Positions 22,149 to 33,429 of a stretch of DNA of 64,000 nucleotides are shown here, piece by piece. Position numbers and translations under genes: made by a program. Source of the stretch: Bicyclus anynana (lineage: Eukaryota > Arthropoda > Insecta > Lepidoptera > Nymphalidae); contig NC_069104.1 of assembly GCF_947172395.1 (NCBI RefSeq), forward strand, positions 7,157,355 to 7,221,354. The letters are read 5' to 3'. Position 1 is the stretch's first letter, and each line of letters starts with the position of its first letter. Below the pieces are notes generated by a model. That model was not told the DNA's origin and did not search any database. It was given only the letters and a program-made list of their open reading frames with translations.

Positions 22149-22295
22149 TACACTCCCGATGGTCCGCGCGGGCCTGGGGGCGTGTAGCGATGAATGAAAA
22201 ACCCACGGCTGATGCACCTCACTTCCGCGCACGCACGATTCCACACCCGCGCAGTCTTTCCCCCGTCGTCCGCATATCATGGGAGTGTCATCAAC
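22149..22295. mobile_element. MITE-6, GC-rich, about 150 bp
   Basis: Ends ACACTCCCGATGG and CATGGGAGTGTCATC are inverted. The interior repeats CCGCGCAGTC and CCCCCGTCGTCCGCATAT. Related copy at 51806-51964. Confidence 0.7.
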
Positions 22296-22420
22296 AAACT
22301 TGCCAGAATATAGTAGGAGAGTTAGATTATGAGAGTAAATTAAGTCATCGTTCCCGGTCATTATCATTAAGATCTGAAATTGATCTTAAAAAAAACTTAA
22401 CCACCCTAAATCCATCATCG

Positions 22421-22652
22421 TCATAATTAACATATTTTCGGTTCACTGCTAAGCACGAGTCTCCTCTTAAAAGACAGAGATGGTAGGCAGGCTATTAATA
22501 GTCCACAACGCTGGGCCAATGCGGATTGGCAGACTTCACACACGTAGAGAATTAAGAAATTCTCATTTTATATGCAGGTTTCCTCACGATTTTTCAACCT
22601 ACGCCCTCCGAATCGAATACAGAGGTCATATTCATTGGGCTATCACGGCTCT
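22421..22652 (-). repeat. SINE-B, diverged full-length copy
   Basis: ATTTTCGGTTCACTGCTAAG through CAATGCGGATTGGCAGACTT to GGGCTATCACGGCTC. The middle is partly deleted. Confidence 0.82.
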
Positions 22653-22989
22653 AAGCCCGCCAACCCGGATTGAAGCAGCGTGGTGGGTGTAAACTCCATA
22701 TCATGAGGAGAGAGGCTGTTTCTATAGATTTATAATGTTGACTAAAACTAATATACCTACATTATAACAATATCGTCGTAAACCTATAAATGTAAGAGGT
22801 CGCCCCCTATTTGGTTGAACGTTGATGACGACATTGCGGATTTATGACGTCACTGTGGATACAGAGTGGCCCGACTCAGACGTCAATCTATTATATAAAC
22901 CGATTCAAGCGGTATTTTATATGAAAAGAGTTATTTAGGTGCATCTGAATTGCCTTAGAAATACCATTCAACATTATATGCATTGTTGA

Positions 22990-23195
22990 CATTCGTTGTC
23001 GCCATTCCAGCACCCCCCATTAGACCCCGCATTTGAAAACGTAGTGTTAGTCGACCCCCTACCAGGTGGACTGACGGTATCAAGCGAGTCGCAGGGATTC
23101 GCTGCAGGTGGATCAGGATCTTGGTGTTTGGATGTCTCTACAAATGTCCTGATGTGAACGTCCATCGGCTGATATGATGATAATGATGATTATAA
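22990..23195 (+). mobile_element. RTE-like LINE 3' end, decayed
   Basis: CCAGGTGGACTGACGGTATC, AAGCGAGTCGCAGGGATTCG, then GTCCATCGGCTGATATGATG and (GAT)n, with internal deletions. Confidence 0.75.
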
Positions 23196-23325
23196 GCGTC
23201 TACTACAGGTCTACTAAGGTCGACTATGGTCCAGGCCTCCCTCCTTATAGGAGATGGGATATAGAGCTAAAACCCATTACACCGCTTCATGTTTATGTTT
23301 AAGAGGATTTTTTTTGACAATTAGG

Positions 23326-23376
23326 TACAAGTTAGCTCTTGACTGCGATCACACCTGATGTTAAGAGACGATGCAG
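23326..23376 (-). repeat. SINE-A 3' fragment
   Basis: GTACAAGTTAGCTCTTGACT and CACCTGATGTTAAG match the SINE-A 3' end. It is cut by the next inverted-repeat element. Confidence 0.7.
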
Positions 23377-23760
23377 TTCGTTTCATGTAGGATAGTGCGG
23401 GTGACAGTTAATTTCACTCTTGAAAGTTTGCCGCGATTCCCGATATTAATACGTAATAAGAACGTCATACAGGCGACTGTCACCGTACCCATGCTATCTG
23501 AAAAACACTTTAACATGGAAACGGGCTTACTTGGAAAAGGTACAAGTTTATTCTACCCATACCTTTGCCGGGTTTTCAAGCGACAACTTATCGGAACGCT
23601 ACAGTTCGTGCGCTGTAGCATGGTGCGCGTGAAAGCTCATGCTACACTTGAAAGTTTACCGCGATCTACGATAATAGTACGTATTATGAACGTCATACAG
23701 GCAAATGTCACCCGCACCATGCTACAGCGCACGAACTGTAGATATCTGGGCGGTACGTCG
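23371..23760. mobile_element. Pair of inverted-repeat elements
   Basis: 23599-23741 has perfect 29-bp terminal inverted repeats beginning CTACAGTTCGTGCGCTGTAG, each facing its exact complement. A diverged relative occupies about 23371-23500, sharing CTTGAAAGTTT.CCGCGAT and AACGTCATACAGGC. A 145-codon frame here is the product of the repeat, not a gene. Confidence 0.85.
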
Positions 23761-23809
23761 CTAGTAGCGTGCCAACAAAATAATTTCATTAGCTGTTTTT
23801 TTTTTTAAT

Positions 23810-24126
23810 TTACGACAATAAAAAAACAACTTCCTGCTTGTCAGTACTTTACTTATATATGCGGCTTTTAGATAAATTGTATAAGTTTTCCTACTTCTGA
23901 TAATGAATAAGGTTAAGTACGTAACAGAGAAAAACAAGGCAGTTCTTCCTACTCAGGTTGTTTATTTATAGGACGTAGGAAGATTAATATAATAGATAGG
24001 AAGGAGAATAGATAGGAAGAAGAAGATTATTGGGAGAGTAACTCCCAATAATACTTTTCCAGTCAATATAATATGTTCTTTTATGTTTTGCGTATTTTAT
24101 TAGTTATATTTATTTGTTTACTAGTA
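23810..24126. other. Gene-free stretch with an 11-bp hairpin
   Basis: ATTATTGGGAG (24026-24036) and CTCCCAATAAT (24042-24052) form a perfect short hairpin. The surroundings are simple AT-rich sequence. Confidence 0.4.
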
Positions 24127-24298
24127 AGCGCAGTGTTGGTCGACCCCCCCACCAGGTGGACTGACGACATCAAGCGAGTCGCAGGGATTCGCTGGATGCA
24201 GGTGGCTCAGTATCGTGATGTTTGGAAGTCCCTACAAAAGGCCTATGTCCTGCAGTGGACGTCGGCATCGGCAGATATGATGATGATGATGATGATGA
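24127..24298 (+). mobile_element. RTE-like LINE 3' end
   Basis: Encodes PTRWTDDIKRVAGIRWMQVA and QYRDVWKSLQKAYVLQW, then (GAT)n. Very similar to 52683-53134. Confidence 0.9.
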
Positions 24299-24306
24299 TT
24301 TGTTTA

Positions 24307-24511
24307 CTAGCAGACACCCGCGACTTCGTCTGCGTGGATTTCAGTTTTTCACTAATCCCACTTGAACCATGGATTTTTCCGAATTGAAAAGTAGCATATC
24401 TGCTTATCCAGAGCAAAATCTATTTCCATTCACAGCCAACTTGCTTCAGTAGCCGCAGTGCTATGGAGGAACAAATATACATACATACACAAACTTTCTT
24501 TATAATATAAG
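24307..24511 (-). mobile_element. Hel-2 copy
   Basis: CTAGCAGACACCCGCGACTT opens the (reversed) 3' hairpin end. Continues TTTCACTAATCCC...CCATGGATTTTTCC to CTTTATAATATAAGTG. Immediately adjoins the LINE (GAT)n tail. Confidence 0.7.
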
Positions 24512-24663
24512 TGTAATGTGATGAGGTAACTTTTGATCAAATAAAATAACCATCTTTTGAACAAAGAGAATGAAAAGGTCGCCTAAAATTCATGTTTTTA
24601 ACAATCCATGGATTTATGAGATAACACTATATGTTTTGCTCCTAAGTCTCAATTATTACTATA

Positions 24664-24838
24664 CTAGCTGACGCCGCGCGGTTTCACCCGTGTTGTTCCC
24701 GTTCCCGTAGGAATCCGGGCATATATAGCCTATATCTAACACTGAAAGAATTTTTCAAATCGGACATGTAGTTCCTGAGATTATCGCGTTCAATCAAACA
24801 AACAAACAAACTCTTCCGCTTTATAGTATTAGTATAGA
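24664..24838 (-). mobile_element. Hel-1 non-autonomous Helitron
   Basis: A|CTAGCTGACGCCGCGCGG...ATTAGTATAGA|T, which reads TC...CTAG on the minus strand with an A/T site. Confidence 0.85.
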
Positions 24839-26406
24839 TTAAAATTCATCTCACTTAATTCAGTGACTTGTGCCGTGAAAAGGTAACAGACAGACAGACA
24901 TAAATATTCCTTTTTTTACACTGTTAGATTGATCTTCATTTTTAGTTCAAATAAGTACCTACACTCTGCATATTAACTAACGTCAGTTCACATTCTAGCT
25001 AATTTAAAGGCATATATACCTACGAATGGCTATCACAAAAGGTCGCATACATAAATGGAATAACGTATTCAACCTTCAGCGTTGAACCTCGTTTGGGTCG
25101 AAATTTTCAACTTTTCATTGAGCAGAAAGGATTGAAGGGATAATAGGGCCAACTTGACAAAAGCCATTCTCTAGAATGTCCATTCTTGAAAGCTTTAACA
25201 ATAATCCTAATGGAAATGTTGAAATCATGGCGATAAATGACTAGAAGTCTCTTATAGCTACTATTTGTATTTATATCCATTTTATTTGTGGAAAAAACGG
25301 ACTTTCGTCTGTTATTTCGTCTATTTGTTTTCTTTTTTAACTCCCTTTTTTTGTTTGAGGGGTGTTATAAGTTTGACGTGTCTGTCTGTCTGTCAGTCTG
25401 TCTGTGACGCCATAGCTCCCAAACGGATGAAGCGATATCAATTTAGTTATTCTTTTATTAAAGGTGACTTACGGGCGAGTGTTCTTAGACATGTTTGAAG
25501 AAAATCGGTTGAGCCGTTTAAAAGTTGTGGGGGTTGAAAGTGGGGAAGAACAACCGAATGTCTGTCACATAGAGTGCACACCCTAGTTAAAAACCTTATG
25601 CACGCCACTGATGATCATAACACAACTAAACCTGTAGGTTTTAACACAACAACATAGCAAAATTGTAGAGAATCGAGTAGGATCATTCTACCTTTCGATA
25701 AAAATTAGACTTTAGTAACTAAATCAGAGAGATCGTTAGCCTTAGTTCACAAGAACTTTTTTAATGAGTTAAAATGTTTTGATGGTTATTTTTATTAACC
25801 GACTTCCAAAAAGGAGGAGGTTCTACGTTCGTTCGTATGTATGTTTTTTTAGTTATGTTGAGTCAACCCTGTGGGTAGGTTACGTACCCTACCTACCTAC
25901 TCGACATAGCGGATAACGGAATTCTTTTAAATAACTGTAAGTAGGTAAATTGTTCAGGATGTAGGCTTTCATTTCTCAAAATATACCTACTAATATTTAT
26001 TTAAGTACCTATCTAAACCAATTGAATAGGTATCATCATCATTATTATCAATTACTAATCTTCGTAGACCAGAATATACCTACTTTATTTCTTGTAAAAT
26101 AAGTTGGCAACCCTACAGCGAGGAAACGACGCATGACGTTAGCTTTTTTCGAGTGTGCAGCCGTCATCGAATTATAAGTCACGTCAAAAATTAGGATAAT
26201 TTGAACGAACAGGACTTTTCCTAAATATTTCAAATACATAGTAACCCTAAAATGAAATTTATTTCCTTACCCACCGTCGTTCGACGACATCCCCCTTTGT
26301 CGTTGGATCTATTTTTAAACACACTGAGTTGTTTGTACCAATCGTAATGTGACGTGTTCAATGAATTTGTTTTCTATGAAATTATTATAAAGATAAAGGA
26401 TATGAC
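24839..26406. other. Gene-free stretch
   Basis: Contains GTCTGTCTGTCTGTCAGTCT simple sequence near 25380 within a decayed element with TTTTTTGTTTGAGGGGTGTT, and a MITE-5 end (AACCGACTTCCAAAAAGGAG) at 25797-25850. The rest is unique. Confidence 0.35.
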
Positions 26407-26872
26407 GGCCTCCATGGCGCCGCTCTACAAGACGGAGGTCCTGAATTCGATCCCCTGGCTGGGCTGATTGAGGTTTTCTTAATTTGTTCAGGTCTGGCTA
26501 GAGGGTTCGTCCGTGGCTATATACCACCCTACAAACAAATACCCGCTAAGCTATTTAGCGTTCCGGTACAATGTCGTGAAGAAACCGAAAGGAGCGTGGA
26601 TTTCATCCTCCTGCCAACAAGTTAGCCTGCTTCCGTCTTAGATTGCAACTGCTACGTAATGAAACACGCGTCGGATGCTAACTGACTTTATTATCCAAAT
26701 ACCGTACTATATTACAAACTAAGGTACAGTAAACTTGTTATTTAAACAACTAAAAAACCTTCTTTTAATGAGATGCCGCCTGTAGGCCCTTAAAGAGCGT
26801 GCCGAAGCGCCTGGCGATGGAGCACTTACAGTTAGGTGAGATTGTAGTCTAGGGCTAACTCGTAAAAAAAAG
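26407..26872 (+). repeat. SINE-A split by a foreign 170-bp insert
   Basis: Head GGCCTCCATGGCGC (box A damaged) to CGTCTTAGATTGCAACT (26407-26651). An unrelated stretch 26652-26821 follows, then the SINE-A tail GGTGAGATTGTAGTCTAGGG to poly(A). Confidence 0.8.
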
Positions 26873-27116
26873 GAAGGTGTCTCCAATCAGGGAGGGGCAG
26901 TTAAGTTAGTTTTAGTATTTGCGTCTCTCTGTCTGTACTGTACTGTTTGTACTGTCTCTCTTTATACTGGAAAAATCCACAGCTCGCTCGGGTTTAAGAA
27001 AACTAATTTCACGCAGAAGTAGTTGTGGGTATCCGCTAGTCAAAAAATATAATAATAATAAATTTAGCAAAACTTGTATGTATACTAAAAACTTTTGTTG
27101 GATAATCCTTCATGGG

Positions 27117-27314
27117 TGATTTTGGGATAGGCAGGGAGAGTGACTTGAGTGGAAACGAGGAGTGTTATTTAACTGTCAAGGACGTCCATAAACCTACATA
27201 CAACGATCACAAGTCCGTGACTCCACTCAAGGTAATGTTTTGGTTACAGTTTGATTTGTTAGTTAAGTTGTCCTGACTGACTGACTGACTGTAATCTACT
27301 TCTGAGTCTGCTAA
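27117..27314 (-). repeat. Repeat D, partial
   Basis: GGGATAGGCAGGGAGAGTGA to ACTTCTGAGTCTGCTAAAA, reversed relative to 3137-3495. Contains CTGACTGACTGACTG, expanded compared with the other copies. Confidence 0.8.
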
Positions 27315-27559
27315 AACATTTGTATAACGTAATGAAAACCTTTAGTTAGGTTCGAACCTAGTATTTCTAAATTAATTTGGGCAATTAATTTCGCCTGAAA
27401 TTAGATAACGGTATCTCTAATTGCTTACTCAATAAGTATCTCTGTTTCAGACAGCCATTTTACGGTAGCGTAAACTGTTTCAATCAACATTTGTTTCTTT
27501 GAAGATGTAATCAATTTGCTCGAACTCCTCGTAATGAACAATTCGCACTGTATAATGCT

Positions 27560-27895
27560 TAGGCAGTGGATATGACCTCTGCGTCTGAGATTACTTATAG
27601 TAATAAGGCTGCCTTTGCATGCTAAGTTTAAATTATCTTTTTAATTTATAATTGTATTTTTGTGTGCAATAAAGTATTTCTTCTTCTTCTTCTTCTCTGC
27701 CTTCGATTCGGATTATGTAGGCTACAATCCGGTTAGGACATGCGTTTCCTTTTCAGTTATGTGAATTTTAATATATTAAATATCACGTGTTACAATCGGT
27801 GAAGGAAAACATCATGAGTAAACCTGCATACCAGAGAATTTTCTTAATTCTCTGCGTGTGTGATGTCTGCCAATCCGGTCCGGTACTAGGCGTCC
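27560..27895 (+). repeat. SINE-B with an internal insertion
   Basis: The head GCAGTGGATATGACCTCTGC is separated from CTGCCTTCGATTCGG by about 105 bp (27590-27697) ending GTGTGCAATAAAGTATTTC then (TTC)n, which looks like an inserted LINE or SINE tail. The 3' part continues to GTCTGCCAATCCGG. Confidence 0.75.
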
Positions 27896-28299
27896 ACTGA
27901 TCCGCATCGTACGTAACGCATCAAAGAGTTTTTAATTTTACGATAGATAATAAGATAAAAAAGGGGTAGGTATTTAAAAATCTTCAAAAATTCATCGTTA
28001 ACGTGACTGCAATTAGGCTGTCTATAGCAGATTAGGCTGCTCAAACTATTTCCGCATATCTCGAGAATTTGACAACATAAGCCTCAAATATGCCATGACC
28101 GGAATAATTGGACCTTCCGATTTCCTCAACTTTCCCCAAACTTCAACTATTGGTTTTAGATCAAACGGCCCTGACGGCGGATGATAATGGAAATTCATTA
28201 AGCCAACGTGCTCAACGAAATAATAGATTTACAAATTCCTAAAACTGTATATAAGCATAAATATAAATCTATCGCTGAATGTGTGAAGCATATAAAATC

Positions 28300-28450
28300 T
28301 TTTAAAAAAAAATATAACCGATTTCAAAATTAAACTAAAAAGCGAAAAATTACATGGTATGTGTATCTTCTGATCACTTTGAAGGCGGTGCCAAGTCAGT
28401 GATGTATTAATTAAAGCCGTTTCTGAAAGAACCACGGGAAAGAACTGCCT
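28300..28450 (+). mobile_element. MITE-5 left-end fragment
   Basis: AACCGATTTCAAAATTAAAC, AAAAAGCGAAAAAT, CTTTGAAGGCGGTGCCAAGT and TTTCTGAAAGAACCACGG match 61146-61270. Confidence 0.75.
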
Positions 28451-29302
28451 TTGAATCTTAAAAGTTTATGATTTAATCGGATTTACTACATAATTAAGTA
28501 TCAAACAAAAAAATAATTTTTCGACGCAAGACTTTTTAAATAATCCTTGAGGTTAGTTCGGTTTCTGTGTGCATAAAACAATTATTATAAATTAAAAACC
28601 TTTAAAACATTTTTTAATTGTTATTGATAAACATTCCACATCTTGGCTGGGCATAGAACTTCTGTATTATAGAGAGTGTTATGTATTTTCTTTGTAATTT
28701 TTCGATGTTAATTAATAAAGGTTAAGGGTTTCTTAAAAAACTTAATTTAATAATCATGTCTTCTTTTAAATTTTCCAAATGTCAAAATCACTGTCGTCCA
28801 TTTTGTGACGTCACAATGTTACTTGATGTACCTACTAAACGTCAAACTAATTGCTAACTTAAATTTTAGTCAAACTTTACGTTTGTAAGGGATTTGTTAA
28901 TGTGAAACAGTTGAAATATAAATCGACAGGCGTTTTGGCTTTTTTTGTCAAAAAAATATTTAAAAATTAAATTTTCATGTAATCGCCTCAAAAAATATGA
29001 TATTCTTTTTCAGTAGAATGATAATGAACAATAAAAGATCATTAAAAAAAGTGTCAACTAGCCTATTCTACAAAATGATTTACTTTTTAGTCACCTGCAC
29101 GTCTATTGAATGGCCCACAGGCTAATAGCTCTTTGAATACCTTTGTCAACGTCAAGGCTTATCTGACTCTCTCTCAACTCTGGAATTGTGTGACGTTCGC
29201 CGAACTAAGAGTATATAGTACACTTAAAGTATTAAACCAGGTCACCATAATCCGACATTTCCGACAGAACTCGAGCTTTTACCTTTGACCTATGTGATTT
29301 AA
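28451..29302. other. Gene-free stretch
   Basis: Unique AT-rich DNA with no frame of interest. Confidence 0.3.
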
Positions 29303-29501
29303 CTAGCTGACGCCGCGCGGTTTCACCCGCGTGGTTCCCGTTCCCGTAGGAATATGGGGATAATATATAGCCTATAGCCTTCCTCGATAAATGGGCTGTC
29401 TAACACTGAAAGATTTTTTCAAATCGGACCAGTAGTTCCTGAGATTAGCGCGTTCAATCAATCAAACAAACAAACTCTTCAGCTTTATAATATTAGTATA
29501 G
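29303..29501 (-). mobile_element. Hel-1 non-autonomous Helitron
   Basis: CTAGCTGACGCCGCGCGGTT to TTTATAATATTAGTATAG, one of the best preserved copies. Contains CAAATCGGACCAGTAGTTCC and CAAACAAACAAAC. Confidence 0.88.
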
Positions 29502-29608
29502 GTTCTGTGGATTAGAGCATAGACATGGATTTAAATCGATTATCGGATTCTTTTTATTATTTACATTTCTATGCGGCGAATGTTATAGCCGCGTTTATTG
29601 CGGTACGG

Positions 29609-29925
29609 ACAGCTTCAGTGTGCTCGTGGCGTTCGAGCCGTCCACATCTCTTGTTGTGTAATTCTTTATGGGTTACTTGAGATAGGCGGGGAGAGTGACT
29701 TGAGTGGAAAAGGGGAGTGTTAAATCATGAATGTCAAAGGCGCATTTAACCCTACACACATCGTTCACAAGTGCGTGCCTTCACTCAAGGTTATTCTCTG
29801 CCATTCTAGGGTCTTATTTTGGTTACAGTTTGATTTGTTAATTAAGTTTTCCTGACAAATGTTGTGAATCATAACCTTTGTTCGACATTAGTTTTCTTAT
29901 TTTTGTAATAACTTCTGAGTCTGCT
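29609..29925 (-). repeat. Repeat D copy
   Basis: CAGCTTCAGTGTGCTCGTGG to CTTCTGAGTCTGCTAAAAT, near-identical to 39497-39821 in reverse. Confidence 0.85.
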
Positions 29926-29959
29926 AAAATGAACTTACGTTCGCTCACTTTATATAACA

Positions 29960-30608
29960 CTAGCGGACGCCCGCGACTTCGTCCGCGTAAATTTCGATGT
30001 CAACTTTACTACTACCCCTACCCTACCCCTACCCTACCCCTACCCTACCCTACCCCTACCCTACCCTACCCCTACCCTACCCTACCACTACCCCAACCCT
30101 ACCCCTACCCTACCCAACCCCTACCACTACCCTACCCCTACCCTATAAGGATTAAAGTTTAGTTGTATAAATAATGACGTAAACCTAAGTATATAAAATT
30201 AATAATTTTTAAAACACAAAAGGTACTATATCTGCTAATATATAGAAGATATATATATATATGGTGTCGCAGAGTTTTTTGTAGAACTTTTAAAGATACA
30301 TAAAGTCTCTATACATTAATTTCAATTTTACACAATAGTTAAGGCAGCGCATGAGAATAAGTCTGTTTAAGAGGATTTTCAGTCCGACCTGTATGACAAA
30401 AACTGTGATAACTCAGCTAATTTATATGATACCAATATAAAATATAGCCTATAGCACTCCCCGATAATGTAGCATTCTATTGGTGAAAGAATTTTTGAAA
30501 TCGGACCAGTAGTTCCGAAGATTACCCCATTTAAAAAATGTTACAAACTTACAAACTTACAAACATACAAACTTACAAACTTTACCGCCTTTATAATATT
30601 AGTATAGA
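29960..30608 (-). mobile_element. Hel-2 Helitron with a large internal (CCCTA)n-type array
   Basis: CTAGCGGACGCCCGCGACTT (7-bp stem GCGGACG / CGTCCGC at the Helitron 3' end) opens the element. 30013-30150 is an irregular array of CCCTA and CCCCTA units. The far end is CCTTTATAATATTAGTATAGA, i.e. TCTATACTAAT on the minus strand. Confidence 0.82.
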
Positions 30609-30646
30609 CTAATATATTTTATATAACTTTTTATAAACAAACTCTA

Positions 30647-30868
30647 AATAATTTTAAATTAAATAAGTTATGAAATGACATGCGTTTTCTACCTTCATTT
30701 CCAATTTCTTTGTTGGTAAAAATGTATGACAATGACTGATCTTCATCACGTGATCTGTCGAAAGCAAATGTCATTCCCATATCATCTTTCAAGTTTTCGA
30801 AGCGTTAGCGATCGTAGAAAGAGAATCGACGTGCCACTTTCAAGGGGGCTGTGCTCATCAAGAAAGGC
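30647..30868. mobile_element. MITE-3 arm interrupted by MITE-2
   Basis: GTTATGAAATGACATGCGTT to TTGGTAAAAATGTA (MITE-3) is cut at about 30735 by a MITE-2 half (GTGATCTGTCGAAAGC...GCGATCGTAGAAAGAGAATC...GGGGGCTG, to 30846). MITE-3 then resumes with CTCATCAAGAAAGGC. Confidence 0.78.
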
Positions 30869-31283
30869 AGTCAAATGAGTTAAACCACTTACGCTCTTTA
30901 GGCCAAGACAATAGTACTAAAACCATACATTACCATTAATAATAACTTGCCATAAAAGGCTCTACGATGTACCATTTATCACAGAATCACTCACTAGTCC
31001 TTACATCATCACATATGTTTGTGATACAGTTAGTAGCATTATATCCTTTATAACAAGAGAGATAAGGTTCAAAATAACTGAGAAACTTTGTGTTATGGAC
31101 CAGTTCTAAACTTGTATGAGTTTGTGTAAACTTCGTAGGCAAATTGAGTCCGTCAGTGTAAGCGACACACCATAATGTATTATGTTGAAACTTGGATACA
31201 CTTTAGATGAGTGGAAATAGATGATAGCCTCAGCTTTACTTAGAATGGTTTGGTAAGTCTATTAGTCAAAGTAATCAGCTAAT

Positions 31284-31569
31284 CGTCATCAACCCATATT
31301 CGGCTCACTGCTGAGCTAGAGTCTCCTCTCAGAATGAGAGGGGTAAGGCCAATAGTCCACCACGCTTTGAGGATTGGCAGACTTCACACACGCAGAGAAT
31401 TAAGATAATTCTCTGGTATGCAGGTTTCCTCACGATGTTTTCCTTCACCGATTGATACACGTGATATTTAATTTCTTAAAATGCATACAACTGAAAAGTT
31501 GGAGGTGCATGCACTCACACCCTCCTTAATCGAAGGCAGAGGTCATATCCACTGGGCTATCACGGCTCT
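31284..31569 (-). repeat. SINE-B, full-length
   Basis: TCGTCATCAACCCATATTCG to GGGCTATCACGGCTC. A short deletion removes part of box B. Confidence 0.9.
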
Positions 31570-31599
31570 TAACGGGTACACACCACAATAAAACGACGA

Positions 31600-32700
31600 G
31601 ATTTTTAATGTCGATTTTCAAGCCATTTAAATTACACAATTTCTGTGGTTCTTTCAGAAAAGGCTTTAATTAAAACATGACACTGGATTGGCACCGCCTT
31701 CAAACTGATCAGAAGGTAGCACATAGGTAAGATGTTATTTTTTGCTTTTTAGTTTAGGTTAATTTTAGAGTTGGAAGTCGGTTGAATTTTTTTTATTAAA
31801 ATTTTTATTTTTTAATTTTTAGTGTTAGCACACCTAACTGAGTGTGAACAAAAATTAATGAGCAATTAATTGAAACGTTATTTTCTTATGATAAGTATCT
31901 AAGTCCTACAATCCCAATTTTAAAAATACTACCTTAGCTCGTATACAACACGTAATATGAATATCTAGAAAAACGTGAAAGGTGACTGTCCTCCGTCTTC
32001 ATCACCAGACCCCCTATGCAGTCACAATCTATATGGGTGGAAAGTTCTCATCAATATAAAATTTATCAAGTCCAAACACAAGGTAGCTACTGTGAACCGT
32101 CGAGGAGTTCCCTTAACTCTCCTTCATCTTCATCACCAGACCCCTAATACAGTCACAACCCATCTAGGTGGAAAGTTCTCATCAATACAAATTTATCAAG
32201 TCCAAACACAAGGTAGCTACTGTGAACCGTCGAGGAGTTCTCTTCACTGTCCTTTGTCTTCATTATCAGACCCTTAATACAGTCACAACCCATCTAGGTG
32301 GAAAGTTCTCATCAATACAAATAAATCAAGCCCAAACAAAAGGTACCTCCTGTAAATCGTTGATGAGTCCCATCGTCTGTGTATCAGCTCCATCATCAGA
32401 CCAACTCCAGACCTTCATAAAATTGTAGTGGTTTAAAATACCTTATGGAAACACTAACAAACGCACTACGTCTCTACGATTTTCGAAAGTTCCTCTCGAT
32501 TTCTCCAGGATCCCATCATCAGATCCTGACATGAAAAAAATGGGACCACTCTGGAATCAAACCCTTCAAAACAAAAAAAGAATTTTCAAAATCGGTCCAC
32601 AAATGACGGAATTATCGCTGGACATTCATAAAAAAAAAAAAAAAAACATACATACAGCCGAACGTAGACCCTCCTCCTTTTTGGAAGTCGGTTAAAAAAG
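31600..32700. mobile_element. MITE-5 composite with internal tandem repeats
   Basis: 31620-31790 is a reversed MITE-5 end finishing GTTGGAAGTCGGTTG. 32540-32697 is the other end finishing CCTCCTCCTTTTTGGAAGTC. Between them lies a 130-bp tandem array. Confidence 0.6.
31985..32425 (+). repeat. 130-bp tandem repeat, three copies plus a diverged one
   Basis: The anchor GTCACAA occurs at 32021, 32152 and 32282. Units contain GGTGGAAAGTTCTCATCAAT and GGTAGCTACTGTGAACCGTC. Two overlapping frames (100 and 86 codons) arise from the repeat and are not gene-like. Confidence 0.85.
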
Positions 32701-32969
32701 AAGAGGCAAATGTCGAAACAATTTCTACTTCTTGAACTTTTAAAGTTCAGTATAACTTTATAGCGGAACACGATATTCGAGTTGTTACATAATTCAGGGA
32801 ACATTGAAGGAAGTATACAGTCTAGACTCTTGAGATTTCAAATGTCTTGTGCATATCTAAAGATACAATTTGTCTTTCATTTTGTTTATTTAAATGCACT
32901 TAGATTTCGGCTTCCTTTTATACATGAATTTATATACAGAGATACATGACAGATCATCTCCTGTCGATC

Positions 32970-33330
32970 CACCCATCCATTATAATATTTCTTTTTCCCA
33001 CAAGAATTTGGGGCCCTTTTGGAAAGCAAAAAACGTGAATATTATAAAATAAAAAAAAATAAAAAAGCCTTTTATTTCGCACATAAGAAAACTATACATA
33101 GTAATCTTATAGTAGATAATATGTAGAATTAGTCTACATATTATCTACTATAAGAAATCCATCCATCCATCATAATATTTCTTCTTCCCACAAGAATTTG
33201 GGGCCCTTTTGGAAAGCAAAAAAAAGTGAATATTATAAAATAATAAAAAATAAAAAAGCCTTTTATTTCGCACATAAGAAAACTATACATAGTAATCATA
33301 TAATATGTAGAATTAGGTTAATAAAATTTA
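32970..33330. repeat. 190-bp direct duplication with a hairpin at the junction
   Basis: CAAGAATTTGGGGCCCTTTT occurs at 33001 and 33191. Between the copies is a perfect 21-bp inverted repeat (33106-33126 / 33134-33154) starting CTTATAGTAGATAATATG. Confidence 0.85.
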
Positions 33331-33429
33331 TAATTTTGTTACAAAACGAAAATAAATTACAATTTTAATTTTTTTTGTGTAAGTACATACTCCAGTTACT
33401 TTATTATATATAAAGTTTTAAAAATTTAG

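Noticed and set aside
23371..23808. 145-codon frame as a gene
   Set aside because: It spans two related inverted-repeat elements and shows internal duplication from them.
30013..30150. (CCCTA)n-type tract as telomeric DNA
   Set aside because: Insect telomeres are normally (TTAGG)n, and this irregular tract lies inside a Helitron-like element.
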